Counted from the first letter of the stretch, positions 1 to 14,500 are shown. The stretch is DNA of 64,000 nucleotides from Dicaeum eximium (GCA_013396995.1 VWZP01004535.1:1282858-1346857); one strand, 5' to 3'. Numbers and translations are program-made. Notes: generated by a model from the letters alone, not told the origin.

Positions 1-753
1 ATTGGGATTTGGGGGGAAGAGAAGAGCCACTGTGCCATGGAGCAGTGGAGGAATTCTCAGGTGGTTACTGGAGCCATGGGATGTGCTCACCACCACGTCC
101 AGGAGGGAATTCTGGACACGTGTCGGAAGAAAAGATGTCAGTCACCTTGGAGCAGCCAAGACTTCTTATTTCCCCACACCCTGAACCCCATGCTAGCTCA
201 GGAGGCAGAGGACACCTGCACAAGGCTGGGGTGTCGAGCAGCTGAGGATGGCAGCAAGGACAGAGAGCCAGGGCCCACCCCACAGGTGAGCCAGGAGCCC
301 AGGGCAGCAGGAATGGGATCAGCCCAAGGTGGAGAGGGCAGCAGGAGTCAGGTCAGGATGACCAAGGCCAGGCACAGCCCAGTGCCAGGGGCTGCAGGAC
401 ACACAGGCAGGGAGTTGCCTCCACTCCTGTGCCCAGTGCCTTTGGAATGTGGGAGAAACAGGGCAGCAAAGGCCTAAAAACCCAGCACCGGGGGATTGTT
501 CTGCATTTCCCCTGGAGGGGAGCAGTGCTTCTGTCCCCACACCCTGTGGGGTGTTCTGTGTCACATTTCTGCAGCAGAGCAGAGAAGTCTGGCCCCTGTT
601 CAGGACAGAGACTGAACTTGCAGTCCAGCCCCTGTTGAGCAGGGATACTTGGGAGGACAAGAAAATGGTGAAGTTCCTGATAGCACAGCTGTGTCGCTTT
701 CAAGGGGGACAGGCATTGATGGCAGGGACTTGTTAAATGTGAATTTTATTTAC
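1..753 (-). other. MEGF11: MEGF11 intron, partial, downstream of exon F
   Basis: Unique, moderately GC-rich intron sequence cut by the window edge. I see no EGF-like codons on the minus strand, no repeat family I recognise and no RNA gene. Short open frames here have no recognisable domain. Confidence 0.7.
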
Positions 754-874
754 CTTCTTTGCAGTAGCACAGCCCATCCACAGGGGAACAAGTGCCGTTG
801 TTCTTGCAGTTACAAACCGACGAGCAGTTGGTTCCGTAGGTTCCTGCCATGCAGGGAATGGTGCAGTCATCTCC
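754..874 (-). CDS. MEGF11: MEGF11 exon F: EGF repeat, last visible exon
   Basis: The acceptor AG is at 875-876 and the donor GT (GTAAAT) at 752-753. The exon is 121 bp, phase 0 in and phase 1 out (40 codons plus G). It joins the GFM end of exon E to GDDCTIPC and encodes the eighth visible repeat, with CMAGTYGTNC, the turn NNGTC and the closing CYCKE. NCS and NGT are potential N-glycosylation sequons. The next exon, expected to begin by completing Gly and continuing W-x-G, is not in the remaining 753 bases. No stop codon or alternative end is present here, so the gene continues past position 1. Confidence 0.92.
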
Positions 875-2755
875 CTGCAACACAGAGCAGTCAGAGTCAG
901 CTAAAGGAATGTGGCACGCAGGAAATTCCCAGCTCGGCACAGGGAAGCTTTCTCTCTCCGAGCAGTGAGCAGAGTGTTGAGTTGATTGCTGAGTCTTCAG
1001 CACTTGAGCAGTCACTGCTGCTTCCCATGATTATGATGCAATTAGTGCTTTGATTGACTTGGAGGAAAGGGACAAGTTTCTGGCATTCATTCAGCAGGAG
1101 GTGGGGAAGTTACAAAAACAAACCTCCTAGAGCAGATGTTAGATCATTAAGCAAAACATCACTTACGAACCACTAATCACAAAATATACAGTCTGAAACC
1201 GTGCAGAGATTGCTCTGCAGTTCTTGGAAAATACATTCTAAGAATAGGGTTGTTAAAAACCTAAAGGATCTCCTACATGCTCGTCTTCCACAGATTGACA
1301 GAGAGGAAAACGACATGGCAGGTGCATCAGAGCTTTTTGATGCGTAGCTGGTACCTGCATTTGTTTTCAATTAATTTGCATGAGATTGTGACTTTAGGAA
1401 GAAGGCAGAACAGGAGAGATGTGTATGTCAGAGACAGGAGGCACACAGCAGAACACAGAAACAGGGTCTTTGTCCTATTTCTGCTCTAGGTGTGGGAAAA
1501 GGGAGGGAAAGGAGAATAAATACTTATATTTTACAGAGATTTAGAGTGCTCTAACTCTACATTCTGGTGTGCTGTATGCACTGATCAGCTTGTGTGGTTG
1601 AAAGGATAGACACAGTTCTTACTAATACTGTTCATCTGATACAACAAGTGAATTAAAATGTGAGCACAATAAGGTTTAAAGCAATTGTGGTTTAACCTCA
1701 CTAATTGAGGTTTAAGCCTTAGTAAACTTACTGAGTCCCATAGCTGGGTCTACACAATAACAAATACAAGGTATTTTTGCTTCCTTTTCCTCTGTGTGTA
1801 ATCCTGACTTTCACATTGCAAATTAGCTCCTGAATTTACTACTTCAGTGAGTCAAACTTAAATAATTTAGTTCTGTGCCAGGGAAAGTGAACCTACTCCA
1901 AGTTAAAAAGTAACTCCATTGCACAGTGTGACCTGTGCCATAGCTCAGGGGAAAGGATATTGGTCAAAATGTATTTTTGCAGGTGAGAGGCTTCACTGTT
2001 TGAAGGAGGATCCATTTATCAGGAGTGAAATGTGCACCATGTCAGGTTCCCTATGCTGTGACAAGTACCTCCAGGAGCCTGTAGATCACACAGCAGACAC
2101 CCAGACAGCACAAGGAAATATGGACAGATTTCTGAGCACCATAAACCCCCATCTGCTTTGCTGGAGCAGTTCTGCCTCACACTAGTATGACTCATCCTAT
2201 TTTAGACCAAAAACTTTGTTTCAGGGGGAAGGAAAGGAAATGGTTAAAATATACTGCTCACAAGTAAATCCTGCACATCTCTGATTTTTGAGCGAAGGCA
2301 CTGTTTGTAAAAGATGCTATCTTTGACCTTGGTGGAGTAAAACAAGTGCCCCTGCAAAGGCCTGGCAGGAAAAGATGCTGCCTTGACAGGCAGAAAATCC
2401 AAAGCAGGCTGCCCCTCATTACCCTGCCAGCATGCCTATGGAATGAGCTCCAGGAACCCGGGCTGGCAGAGGGGCATCCAGCCTCCACGCCTAATCAATC
2501 CTCTGCCTTTCTCCTGCCTGTGACAATTAGACAGCCAATTAGTGCCACTTAGGAACCCTTATCCTGTGTGAATGAAACTCCCAACTCATTTCATGTTCTA
2601 CACAGAACTGCTGGTACTGCTAATAATTTCTATGACAACTGACCTTATCTGGATTTGAACTAGTGATCCAGAAGGAAAAGAAAATTCCTTTGAAAAGGAA
2701 AGGGGAGCAGAGTGATGTGGAGTTAAAATACCCTTTTGGGAATCACATTAACCAA

Positions 2756-2868
2756 CCACGGAACCGCAGAATCATCAGGGTTAGGAGAGACCTTCAAGAT
2801 CATCCGGTCCAACCATCAATCACCCCAAAACCACATCCCCACGTCCTGACACCTCTAAAACAGAGCAG
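2756..2868 (-). mobile_element. CR1 LINE fragment, minus orientation
   Basis: The stretch follows the reverse complement of a CR1 3' end: degenerate AGAATCAT, then GAGACCTTCAAGATCATC and GTCCAACCATCAATCACC. It is short, diverged and 5'-truncated, as most avian CR1 copies are. It is the left arm of an inverted pair with the next entry. Confidence 0.7.
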
Positions 2869-2961
2869 CTTGTGTTAGGGGGCAGTGCTGGAATCCACTG
2901 GAGGGGATTCACTGGTTTTCTGTAATTTCCTCAGACGATCCCAAATAAAAGGCATTCAACT

Positions 2962-3300
2962 CCCTAAAAGGGTTGTGGTGAGGTGGGTGTCAGTCTCTTC
3001 TCTCAGGGAACAAGTGACAGGACAACAAGGTGAGGAAATGGCCTCAAGTTACATCAGGGGAGGTTTAGATTGGATATTAGGGAAAATTTCTTCACAGGAA
3101 GGGCTGTCTAGCACTGGAACAGACTGCCCAGGGCAGTGGTGGAATCACCATTCCCGAAATCTTTAAAAAACACGTGGATGTGTCACTTGAGGACATGATT
3201 TAGTGGTGAACAATGTGGTGGTGCTGGTTGATGGTTGGATGGACTTGGTGGTCTTTGAGGCCTTTTCCAACCTTAAAGATTCTGTGATTCTGTGATTGTC
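2962..3300 (+). mobile_element. CR1 LINE 3' fragment, plus orientation
   Basis: About 340 bp match the 3' part of CR1 in the sense direction: GGATATTAGGGAAAATTTCT, GGAACAGACTGCCCAGGGCA, GTGGTGGAATCACCAT, GATGGTTGGATGGACTTGGT, CCTTTTCCAACCTTAAAG. It ends in repeated ATTCTGTG octamers at 3279-3296, the CR1 terminus. It is truncated at its 5' end and carries no intact ORF. It is the only clear CR1 here antisense to MEGF11. Confidence 0.88.
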
Positions 3301-5106
3301 ACAAGCTGAACATCAGGCTGTTTATTCCAAGCCTTTGAGTTTTGGCATTTCCTTTCATGTACTTGGCTCTATGGACTGACAGAGTTGGGCATTCTGGCTG
3401 CCCACCATCCACTCACGTACTTTGTGAACAAACCTTAACTGAAAAAAAAACCTACTTTAATGAGATTTCTATCCCCAGGTTTGACAAGTGAGACCTTCAG
3501 AGCCCTCTGAGTGACAACTGCCAAACACACTTAACTTCTTAATTACATAAGAGGAAAATGTACTTGAACTATAGCACTGGCTCCAAGATTTTATTAATTA
3601 TAAATGCACACCTTGTTATTAACATTTTGAACTTGATTTTGGAGAATGACCTCTGAAATGAAATGCATTCAGGTACTGTTAAAGATATGTAAATTCCACC
3701 TCCCTCTCACCACCTGCCCGAGTGGATAATGCTGCAGTGTATGCATCCAGCTGTTAATGAGTTATATATTCTAATAAACTGATTTCAAATTGTGTGCATT
3801 GAATCTTCACTCTTGCAATATGGTACTTTATATTTCTATCCTATTTAGTAAAATTAATCAACAGCTGTGCTCCTTATGTTGATTATTCTTTTTTTTTTCT
3901 ATTAAGATTGGGAGGTTAATGAGGATAGTGAAATGTCTGGATGTGGTATCCATGCTAGGAAGGAGTAGCTAACTCAATCAAACATATACCCCTGGAAATG
4001 TTAAAGCTATATTAAGAAATTGGGCTATAAATAACTTGATATTTTCCATCTCTATGTTCCAAATCAGAATGACCCATAAGGACATCACAAACTTTCAAAG
4101 GTGCTTCATTTTCAATATTTTCACTTAGAAGGGCCAGCTTATCAAAACATACCTCTAAATCTATCCACTGGATTATTTCTAATTTCAGGGGTCAAATCTG
4201 ACTTTAACATAAACAATGGAAAAACTCCCTTTGGGAATATGGGGTCAGGGCCAGTTGAGGGAAATGCCCTGCTCTGTGTGAGCAGCACATTCCTGCTCTG
4301 CATCACAGACCCCTGACCTGGGAGAGGCCACCTCAGAGCCACCAAGGACGGGGTGTCCCACTCCTCACCCCTGCTCAGAAATTAACACCACTGAGCCTCT
4401 TCCTGTTTGAAATCCAGACCTGATGGGAGCACCCCAACATGGCAAAGATAGAGGAGGGAAGCTACAATCGCTGGGACCCTGGAAGTTCCCTTTAAATCAG
4501 AATGAATGGTGGCAGTGACCTAAGCAGCCCCAGCTATGACTTTCCATGCCTGTAAACACTTCAGGAACACCCATTTTTGCTGGAACTGACAGCCCTTCCC
4601 AGCACCCCGAGAGCTTTGGGCATCCAGTTCTTGTTATGGTTAATTCTCCCCCATGGATTGAGGGGAGGTCCAAGGAGCCAAACTCCATTAATAACTCAGG
4701 CTGCCAGCTCACATCCATCAGCATCAAATATTAATAGACTCCGAGGGCCACAGCATCCATCTTTGCAGATGGCAGTCAATAATCTGTCTTGTTTCTGTTC
4801 AGGGAGAGGGGAAGATTTTCCTCCACCAAAATTATTATTGTTCAATATTAGCAGAGCTTAAAGACACAATGCTGCCTTAGGTGTTGGCCGTGTTAACAAG
4901 CTCTGGCTGCTTCAGAAAGTGTTTTCCCTGGATTAATGTTACCCTAACAGGTTACATTTCTTGTTTCTTTTAAAAATGCATTCATGCTATAAGCAGTGAT
5001 CAACTCCCTTAAAAATCCCTTTCTGGTGATCAATACACAAATTTGTATTTATAACTGTGCATTTTGGATCAGGACTTCAAGTCTGGGAAATGCATTTTGA
5101 AAGGGG

Positions 5107-5119
5107 AAAAAAAAAAAAA
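5107..5119. repeat. A13 homopolymer
   Basis: A run of 13 A residues in an otherwise unique intron. It may be a simple slippage product; no adjoining element with target duplications was seen. Confidence 0.8.
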
Positions 5120-7307
5120 GGGTATCCCAGACCATAAAGAGTGTTAATAACCCAGCAATGGTCAACAACATCCAGCAAAGTTTGCACCCACACCTGGTCT
5201 GTCGCAAAGTTTGCTATTTAAGGATGTGAAATTAAGGATTTCAGAAGTAGCTACGATCTACAGGAATACAATTCCCTTGGAGGGCTCAAGTCGGGTTCCA
5301 CTGAACTCAGTGGCAAAACAGAAAATCAATTTTCCAAGGCTTCCGCAATGCAGAAGAGGAACAGGATGTTATTGAACCTGGCCTCAAGTTTGCATGACAA
5401 AGACCTGGGTGACAGCTTTGCTCTTAAGGTTTAATCTGCCGAGGTGCTGAAATTCCTCAACTCCCAGAGGTTACCGGGGGCAAATGACAGCGCTGAAAGG
5501 CAAAATATCGGAACCTTTGGTAACGTGCAGTGGGAGCCCAGCTAATGAGAGATTTCTAAGGCAGCACTGACCCCCTCCCTCGCCCCGGGCTGTGCAGGTG
5601 GAGCAGAGGGGCAGCCCCTGATGCTCCGCTCGCTGCCCAGGGCACTGAGTGGAAAGAAGGGCACGGTGCAGAGATTCCTGCACAGCAGGGAGACAAAATG
5701 CTGCTGCTGTTTGTACCTGAGGCCTGTGTGTCCAGATAAGCTGATCAGTATGGATTTAGCACCTACAAATGTGTATTTCTGTGTACACACAGCACGTGGG
5801 ACGCCGGTGTGCTGGGACACGGTGTCTGTGCACCGATGCAGATCACAGATACACTTCTGTATATTTACTTATTTAATTGTCACATTTACAATTAACCCAA
5901 AGTGGTTCTCCACAAACATTCCCTCAAGGTAAACATATGGTATCCAGCAACACAAACTGTCAGAACAAACTAATTTCCTTAATGGTGTTCAGTGGAAATT
6001 ACTGTGCTCTTCATCAGCAGATCAGCAGCAGGGGGAAACTTTGTACTTGCACCGGGCTTGTCCTCCACCCTGGACTCAAACCATTTATTCATGACCTTAC
6101 TACACAGCATCCTTAGTTTTCCAGACATAATGATGTCCTCTGGCAGAATTCCTTTCCCCTGTGGGTGTTACTAATTACTCCCTGCAGAGGCTATTATTGG
6201 TGCTAATGATAAAATGCAGTAGAAAGCAGCGTGGGGAAGGCTCCTGTGCCAAGTGTTCCGTGTGCAGGTGATCGCTGGGACTGAGCACTGACAAAAGTTC
6301 CTTTACCTTGTAACTCGATGTGATGTAGCTGTGCTGGGGTTTGATACACATCTAAAAGGGCAAAATGAAACCACCAACGTCCTTGTTCAGTCTCCTTTTC
6401 CCTGTGCCCTTTTCATGGGAAAAACAGGGGAAGGCGGAAAGGATGGGAAAGAGTTTTCTTCCACATAAAAAAGTGACTTTACAGCTCATGATTCATCCAA
6501 AGACAGAACCATTGGCAGCCTGAATGCCAGAGTCTTTCACGAAACCATCAGCCCCTCCAAGAGCCATCTGCAAAGCTTTCCCTTCTGCAGCCCGGTGACA
6601 CTGCAGTTCTCTGAGCACAACACGGACATGCCAAGCCCGGATCCCTTTGGGAATGAGCACAACTTCCCCTTTGCTTCCTATAACCTTACAAGGATTTACA
6701 AACCTTTACAAATACATGTCAGCATTTTGTTTCACCTCTGAGTTTGTGCTAATATGCTAATTCATACAGTAAATTTCACAGTAAATGCCAAGTTCAGAAT
6801 TACTCAGCCTGATACTAATTCTTAAATCTGATGATGGATCAGAAGTATTCAGCAGAACATGCACACAAACAAAATGGAAACTTCATTTGTTATAAAGAGA
6901 GAGTAAGCAAAATGTTATAAATAATGTCACTTTAAAGTACCTACAGTACTTTATTAGATACAATTTAATTTTACTTTGCTGATCATAGTCTTTGCTAGCA
7001 AAGCTCTGAGCTCTGAGTGAGAAGGGAGTAAAAGTACCCACAAAGTAACTGTGGTTGTTATTTTCCAAAAGGTACAAAATCTGGTTAAATTCCTTTTTTA
7101 TAAAGCCAAATATATTTGCTGTGGCCTGTTACTGGCATAACTCTCATCACTCCTTCATTAAGGTCACAGAAGAACCAGGGCCATGTTCTCATTTCTGGCC
7201 TCTCAGTCCCCAGAACCTCTCACTCCCTGTCTGGGTTATTCTGTTTCCCACTGCACAGCCTCAAAATTGATCTGAGATGCATTAGCAGTATATTTGGGTT
7301 ACTTTTA

Positions 7308-7346
7308 TAAAATAAAAACAAAAAAAGAAAGAAAAAAAAAAGAGAG
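7308..7346. repeat. A-rich low-complexity tract
   Basis: About 39 bases almost entirely A with scattered T, C and G, passing into AGAGAG. It could be a decayed poly-A tail, but no retroposed body is recognisable to its left. Confidence 0.7.
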
Positions 7347-8573
7347 TACTCAGCCTATGTCTCTGGGCTACAATGGGTTTCAGAGCAACAATTATCCATC
7401 CATCCTCCCAGAAAGGACCTTTCCCAACCCATAGCCCAGGCACCTTGGGAATCATCTATTACAGCTTAGGAGAGCCTTTGGATAGGATTTGGCTGCCTGG
7501 GGAATAATCTGAACCTATCAAGATGGGAGAACTTGTGCAGACCCCAGTCTGGACACTGTGCATGGGGAAAACTGGAATTAACTGGACATGGCTCATGGTT
7601 TCCAGCCCAGCAAATCCCAGCTGGGAGGGAATTTTTTGGAGGATGCAAGGAGTACATCTCAGGAGTCAGGCACTGACTGTTGGCTCAGGATCCTCTCACA
7701 CTTGGACTCCACTGGAAATTCATCTTTTCTAGTGGAGGGTGCACAGAATCTCAGCACTCTCCTGCCCTCCAGCAGCTTGGCTCCAACGTGCTCCATACAG
7801 CCAAAAGGAACAATGCCCTGGCACAATAAAACTGATGAATAAAAGCAGCAAATCCTAGCTTTGGGAAGGTTTTTTCTCCTCCATGAAATCCAGTGAAAAC
7901 AAACACAAATAAAACCTTCATTTAAAAAATTGGATTTTGCATACTAAAAGTCAGTAAACCTGAGCTGGATTTCTGTCAGCAAGCATTATAATCCCCCTCA
8001 GCACCAGGGAACTGTTTTCTAGTTTGCACTAAAAGTATTCCCAATACCAGTCAGTTATCTGCAATTAAAAAAATCCATTCCTACAGTACCGGTTACCTAA
8101 ACATGGTTATTAAAAAGAGGAGAGAGAAGTCAATAAAGAAAGCAGGCAAGAGATCCCACCCTCCCTCCTGCTTCCTGTAAATCAGGGCAGCACTTGCTGG
8201 CAAAAAAAAACCTACACTGACTTTACAGCACTTGAATATCTGCCTGGTTTAGTATTTAGGCTTAACTGCAGAGCCCTTTAGTGTCAGCAAGGCAATGAAT
8301 ACAGCATCATATAATTAAATGTATTCAGAAGGAAAGTAGTGTGGAGAGTACAAAAGATGATCATCAGCCTCTGAACAAGAATATTTTTTTATGCAGTCAG
8401 CACTTTTCGCCTAATAGAATATCACAAAACACATTTATCCAGGAGGGACCTCTCCAAAATCAGGGGATTGGATTTAGACTGGGTAAACCAGGTAGATTAT
8501 CAAGGCAGGTAAATCTTGTCTGTACCTGAGGGATTTCTCATGTCCAGAGTGGCCAAGTCCTCTCTAGGTAAGC

Positions 8574-8599
8574 AATTTAAACCTGGAATTTAAACCTGG
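8574..8599. repeat. Two tandem copies of a 13-bp unit
   Basis: AATTTAAACCTGG occurs twice back to back with no mismatch. This is a small tandem duplication inside the intron; no function is implied. Confidence 0.9.
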
Positions 8600-11500
8600 A
8601 ATAAGGCCACTGCAGATTTATACAGGAGAGGCAGGGAGCAAACTCTCAGAATATTTTAAACTTAACTCTGGGGAAGCTGTAAAGGGTCAAACATCTGTGG
8701 GGATCACTGCTCTCACTATAACCAGCTTTGATCAGCTGCTGTTTTAAGATGCACCAAAACACATGGCCAGATCACAATTAAATATCCTCAAAGGCAAAAT
8801 GGCCCAGTCATCCTGTGCATTATTTTAAGTTAGTGGGAATTATTTGCATCCCTGAGAAGTGCATCCCTGGCAAATGTGCTCTCCATGATGTGCCCAACAA
8901 GCTACTCATGTCCAAACTGGGAATGGAAGGTGGTTGAATGTCAAAATACCAAACCACAGTCCTCAAATATACTGGTAAAGATTAAGAAAACACTCTTTTT
9001 TGCCTTTTTTAAATGAAGGCATCAAAATCAGGGTTACCACTGTGGCATAGGAAAGATTTTGACACACTGTGTGCAGTTCCATCATTTCCTCCCCCAGATT
9101 TGGGCAGAGCAGATCAGTGGCTAACAGAAGCCATGTGGAAATACAGATTAGCATTTCAGTGCCTGGCAGTGACCTTAAGAGTGGGAACCCAGAGCTGCCT
9201 GACAATTCTGCCCCAGCTATTTAATGGAAATATCTTTGTCTGGAAATTTGAGATGGTTTCTGGTCTATCCACACAGCCTGAGTGCCACAGTCCAAGATCC
9301 ACCTTGTAAAACAGCTGTGGCCTCCTGACTTTTTTGCAATAATAAATGTGGGTTCTGGCTGTCAAGTCTGAACAGTTCTGCAAAAAGAACATCAGCTAAA
9401 ACAGGAAATAAAAGGCATCATTTATACCTTCAGCCTCTATGATGTTTTCTGGCAAGAAGATCCACAGTTTAATTATAAATACAAAGAAGAAACATCTTTA
9501 TCTGCTTGCTTCAAACCCTCTGCCCAATTTTTAATTGGGAAACCTCTTATACTGTGTTAAGTAGCAAGAATACATTCCTTCTTCCCCTTCCTCCATGGAG
9601 TGAGAGACCTCTCACATCCCTACCCTCAGTGACCCCTTCTCTAAGCAAAATCACCCCACTGTTATTCCCATTTTATGGGAGCCATTTCACAACTTAATTA
9701 CGCATTCTGTGAAAAGCACTCTCTTTGTTTTTAACCTGCTATGCAATCATTTAATTGGTTGGCCCTTGTTCCTGTGTTATTAGAAATAGTAAATAACCAT
9801 TCCTTGTTCATGTTCTGTGCAGCATCCCCAGTTGCCCAGATCTCTATCGTGTCCCTCCTCAGCCATCTGTTTTCGGAGCCGAGCTCCCGCTTACCGAGCG
9901 ACTCTCTATAGAAATTGTTCCATAGAAAATATGATCTTTGTCACCATTTCCATTCTATCCTTTGTAAGCAGGAATCAGCTGAGCTGTGTGCAGTAATTTG
10001 AGACTTGGATATATTATGGATTTATACAATACCAAAAAAATGGCTTTTCCATCCCGTTTTATTCTCATCGTGATCATTCTAACTATTCTGTCAGGCGCTC
10101 TGGATTTGTTTGAGTTTTTCAGACTCATTGAGGGGTTGAGTTTTTCAGAAAACTACCCACAGTGATTGCCTGATCTCTCTCCCTGAATAGCAGGAATTAA
10201 ATTAGAACTCATCTTTTGTGTATTTACTTAACATTATTTTCCTATCATCTATTACTCTGTATTGTTAAACACTGAATTTCAACATACCCAGTCATTCAGA
10301 AACAGGAATCTTTCCCCAAATTTGCTACTGCTTTGACAGTCCCAATAGTTTTGCATTATTTGCAAACTTTCTTTTAGACTTTTTCCACAGCTGTATTGTG
10401 CAATTAAGGACAATGTCCAAGCACAGCTTCAAACCAGTCCATCAGTGCACACCTGACCTCGTCTCCGCACCCTGAAGGACTGAGTCCAGGAGGAGCTAAA
10501 AGTGCTGGAAACAGCAGGAATTCTCAGCTGGCCCCTTGCTATGAGCACTGGAGCTACATGGAAGTAGCAATGTGGATGGAAAAGACAAAGGAACAGGGCT
10601 GATGCTGCAAACAGCTGTGGTGGACCTTGGTGCTCAGCTGCAGGATCCACAGCTGAGAGGATCAAAGCAAAAAATCAGCATCTAAAAAAGGAAAGATGTC
10701 AACTCTAAGCTAATGGGGCTTGTGATGTAGTTCTGAAAAGCTGGTAAATAACCAGGTGACCACACACAGGCAGATAAGAGATATCCCCCTCAAACTCTCA
10801 CAAATACTCCTAAACCAAAACCCTATGGCAAAAGAGTTTGAGATCTGGTAAAATTTCACTTGCTCTTTGGCATAAGAAAGCAAAATCAGGATTTTTCATT
10901 TATACATGTCTGATAGTGAAAGACAAAGTCTTTGACAGTACAGAAAATAAAATGCAAAACTAACCTGTGATTTAAATCCTGTCCTTAGGAGGTTTTAATG
11001 AAGTCAGTTTGCAATTTGAACTACCAGGAGAGTCAGCTACCAACATTTTCATGCACAGAACCATAGATAGTGTGGATAAAGATATATACATTTGGAAGCC
11101 TAATAGATGAAAGGAGGCACTGCTATTGGCAAGCAGTTCATCCCTCTGCAAAATTCAGATCAAATAACTCAGTCTGAGCACAATATTGAGCTCCACTGGT
11201 TCTGAATGAGGCTACAGGAAGAGAAATGCAATTTGACACAGCCATGCAGCCAATTAAGGATAAAACACATGAAATATGTCAACGAGCAACAAAGGCAGAG
11301 GCTTTCAGGCTTTCTGTACCAAGTTGGTTCCTTTGGACCCACTTAGGAAAACTTTGGAGTTATTCAAGTAAATAAAACTGCAGCAGAGCCCAGTAAAAGT
11401 AAATATGAGAAGAAAGAGAAGACCTGGGACTTGCTCAGAGTTCTTACCAAATTATAAACTCTGTGTGTGAGTGAATATGTTCTCATTAGTAGAGGCAGAC

Positions 11501-14500
11501 ACTGAGGCAAAGCCCCTCTTGTGTATCTGGGACAATCCCACTGAAGGCAGCAGTTGTGTTCAGGTAAACTTGGGCCGGCAAAGTAGAATTTGAGCTGTCA
11601 CAGACAATTTCTAGAGCTTGTGCATTGACAAGAGAGTGAGCAGAGGAAAATGAAATGGAATAACTCATAAAAGGCTCTGAAAAGTTCCACTGAATCCAAA
11701 GAAAGGGCTGCAGTTCGCACAGCTGAGCGGGAGCCACTGTGTCCTGTGCATTCTGTGACCTTGTTAAACGCTGCGCTACAATGGTTCAGCCGCTCTGAAG
11801 CATCCAGCAAAGGCCCGAGGTGGGAGCAGAGCCTTTGTTCCTGCCCTGCAGCCGGGGGCTGCCAGGGGCACTCCGGAGCGCCAGCTCCCGCAGAAATCCC
11901 TAATTGCTCGGGGGAGAGAACAGCACCAGGCCTGACTGACAGCCCTGATATAAAAACCTCAATAAAACTGATATAAAACACTGATATCAAAATCAATAGG
12001 GGAGCGGCTTGGTCTGAAAGCCTGGAATACACAGGTGGCCTCCCCGTAATGATCTTCCCTGTTGGCACTGGAATGGAGATTATCTCCTCCTGTAATTCAG
12101 CAGAGCCAGGAGGATCCATTTGTGAGATGTTAGTGAAATCCTGGCTAAGCCCACATCCAGCTCCCTTGCGCTGAGGTGATGTCCATTGTTCCCTGAATGA
12201 CGTGTGGCAGTGTCACCCCACAGCTGCACTGATTTTCCAACTTCACCTGCCATTTGGGAAAGGTGCAGGACAAGCTGGGTGGCTCACAGTGCTCATGAGG
12301 GGTGCTGCTCCAAAAGCTCTCAGAACCTGTGCTCTTTGTCCCTAGAAAAAGCCCTGCAGGGACCTTCAGATGGATCACACAGCCACGTCACCAGGCTTGA
12401 CCTGAAGCAATGGTTTGTGAAGGGAAAATGGTAAAAAGGCTCAATGTGCCAGCAAATTTGCTGGTGGCTGCTGATGGAAATGGGGATTGTGGTGTACACA
12501 CTGATCCACAGGGAGCTGGACTGAGACCAAGTGATTCCATGCAGGGCACTGCACAGCCAAGGGAAGATCATTCTCAGTCTGTACTGATCACACCAAGTAG
12601 TTTTGGGATGAAAAATTTTATAGTCTGTTATTAGCCCAAACGGACTACAAAAAAAATCAAAGCAGAGCCATTGCATACACACAAATATGTTCTTTTGTAT
12701 ACACTGAAAAATGGGTAAGAAAATTCAGATGCCATCAGTGAAAAGGGACATCAAGACGTGATTCAGAGGCAGTTTTCATCTGGTCTGTGACTGTGCAAAA
12801 ATCTTGATAAGTGCAAATGATCTGTGATCAGCTCTATTTATGTGGAAAATGTACCAAAACATCGCGTGTGAGACAGTAACTATGAAAGAGTTCAAAGGCT
12901 GGGAGAATGGGAATCCATTTCTTCTGTGTCTTGACTTAATATTCAACCTTTGCTCAGGCAGAACCCTTTTGTTTTTTAGGGAATGTTATCCATGGTACTT
13001 TGAACCTGGTTATGCCCTCAGGGGATGAAGTGAATCCGAGGTCCCTGAGCCCACCTGAGTGTGATGTGCCAGGTAAAGCATCAAAGGAGACCTGACAGTG
13101 TCACTGCAGCAGGCAGGAGAGGACTGAGGATAGAAACCAGTGGCAAACAAGGCTCTTGTAGCTCCACAACTTCGAATACAACTTGTTTTACTTTTATTAT
13201 CAATTAATAATTCATGCTGTGCCAGCTGCAGGCCCTGCTCAGACCCACCTGCACAGTGAGGGTGCCTCTCCTTGTCACCTCTGCCTCTGCTCCTCGCCCT
13301 TCTCCGAGGGTTTGAGACGTTGGGTCATGGACACAAATGGGAAACCAGGGAGGAGAAAATGCATCTTCCCCCTGCACCCGGGTAATTCATGAAACCAGAC
13401 CCTGCAAACCATTCCTGTTGCCTGTGATACTCCAGTTAATTGGACAACTGCTGTGCCAGAAAACCTCTCCCCCACCTACAGCAAGTAAAATTTATACTGG
13501 TGGCTGGTAACAAGAACATCTTGATAAAATGGTTGAATTTATTTTATACCTAGAAATGAAAAGAGCTCTTAACAAAGGGGGGTAACTGATATGCTCAGTA
13601 AATCAAGGATAAAAGGACACAGGCTCTATTGAAGATTTTTTCCCCTCGTCTTTTCTTTTTAAACCTTTTGATGAGGTGCCCTGTTGCTCTGCGATGAGCT
13701 TCCACTGAAGTACTTTTGGAATTATCTCAAAGAGAAATGGATAATTTAAATGAGTTAAAGCCCCCAAACCAGATCCTCTATCTCCAGCTTTACGTTCATT
13801 TTTTATATTAAGAATTTTGTGAAATTTATAAAATAATTTTACTACCAAACCACGGGCTTATAACACAAAGAAGTCTCATCCATTTTTTCCCCTGCTTCCT
13901 TGTGAAGTGGTGAAGAATGGTACATTTAGAATAAAGATGAAAGTTAATATGTAGAAGAGAGGGAATACTCTGATAAATTTGTACCTTGTGTGTTTAGAAA
14001 ACACCTACAGGCAATGATGCTTCAAATTTCTCCAGACCTACCTGGGACTTGGGTCCTTCAGGGAAAATTCAATTGAAGATAAGATAAGGTGCTCCTCTCT
14101 GTTTACTCTGTTTTTTTCTTTTAGACAACAGAGAGAATTTTAAAGGTGTAGGACAGGAGAACAGGCTCCCACTTTTCTTAATATAAAGATTGTTTTTTCT
14201 CTCCTGTATGTTTTTCTCAGGGAACAAGAGATATGGTATGTGCCAGAAGGAAGCCTGTTATGGCTGGAATGCTCAACAGACTGGACCACGGAGTGTTTAT
14301 GACCTCTAAAGGACCATAATCATGGTCCTTCTCATTCTGTGGAACAGTAAATTGGTCATTTTACTCAGTGAGTAGGCACAGAGCAGGCTAAGACTGGTCT
14401 GAGTCCGTGTGTGGGTGTTTGTACTGACCAAGAGATTATCCATTGCAAAATTTGGTGTGCATTTGCTGTGCATTTGAATAGCTTTACAGCACTATAATTT

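Noticed and set aside
1..753. Search for the next MEGF11 exon (W-x-G-x-x-C start)
   Set aside because: No such codons with splice sites on the minus strand; the next exon is taken to lie outside.
11598..12119. 173-codon minus-strand open frame inside the large intron
   Set aside because: No recognisable domain, no good splice or promoter context, and moderate GC content that lowers stop frequency. A conservation test would be needed before calling it.
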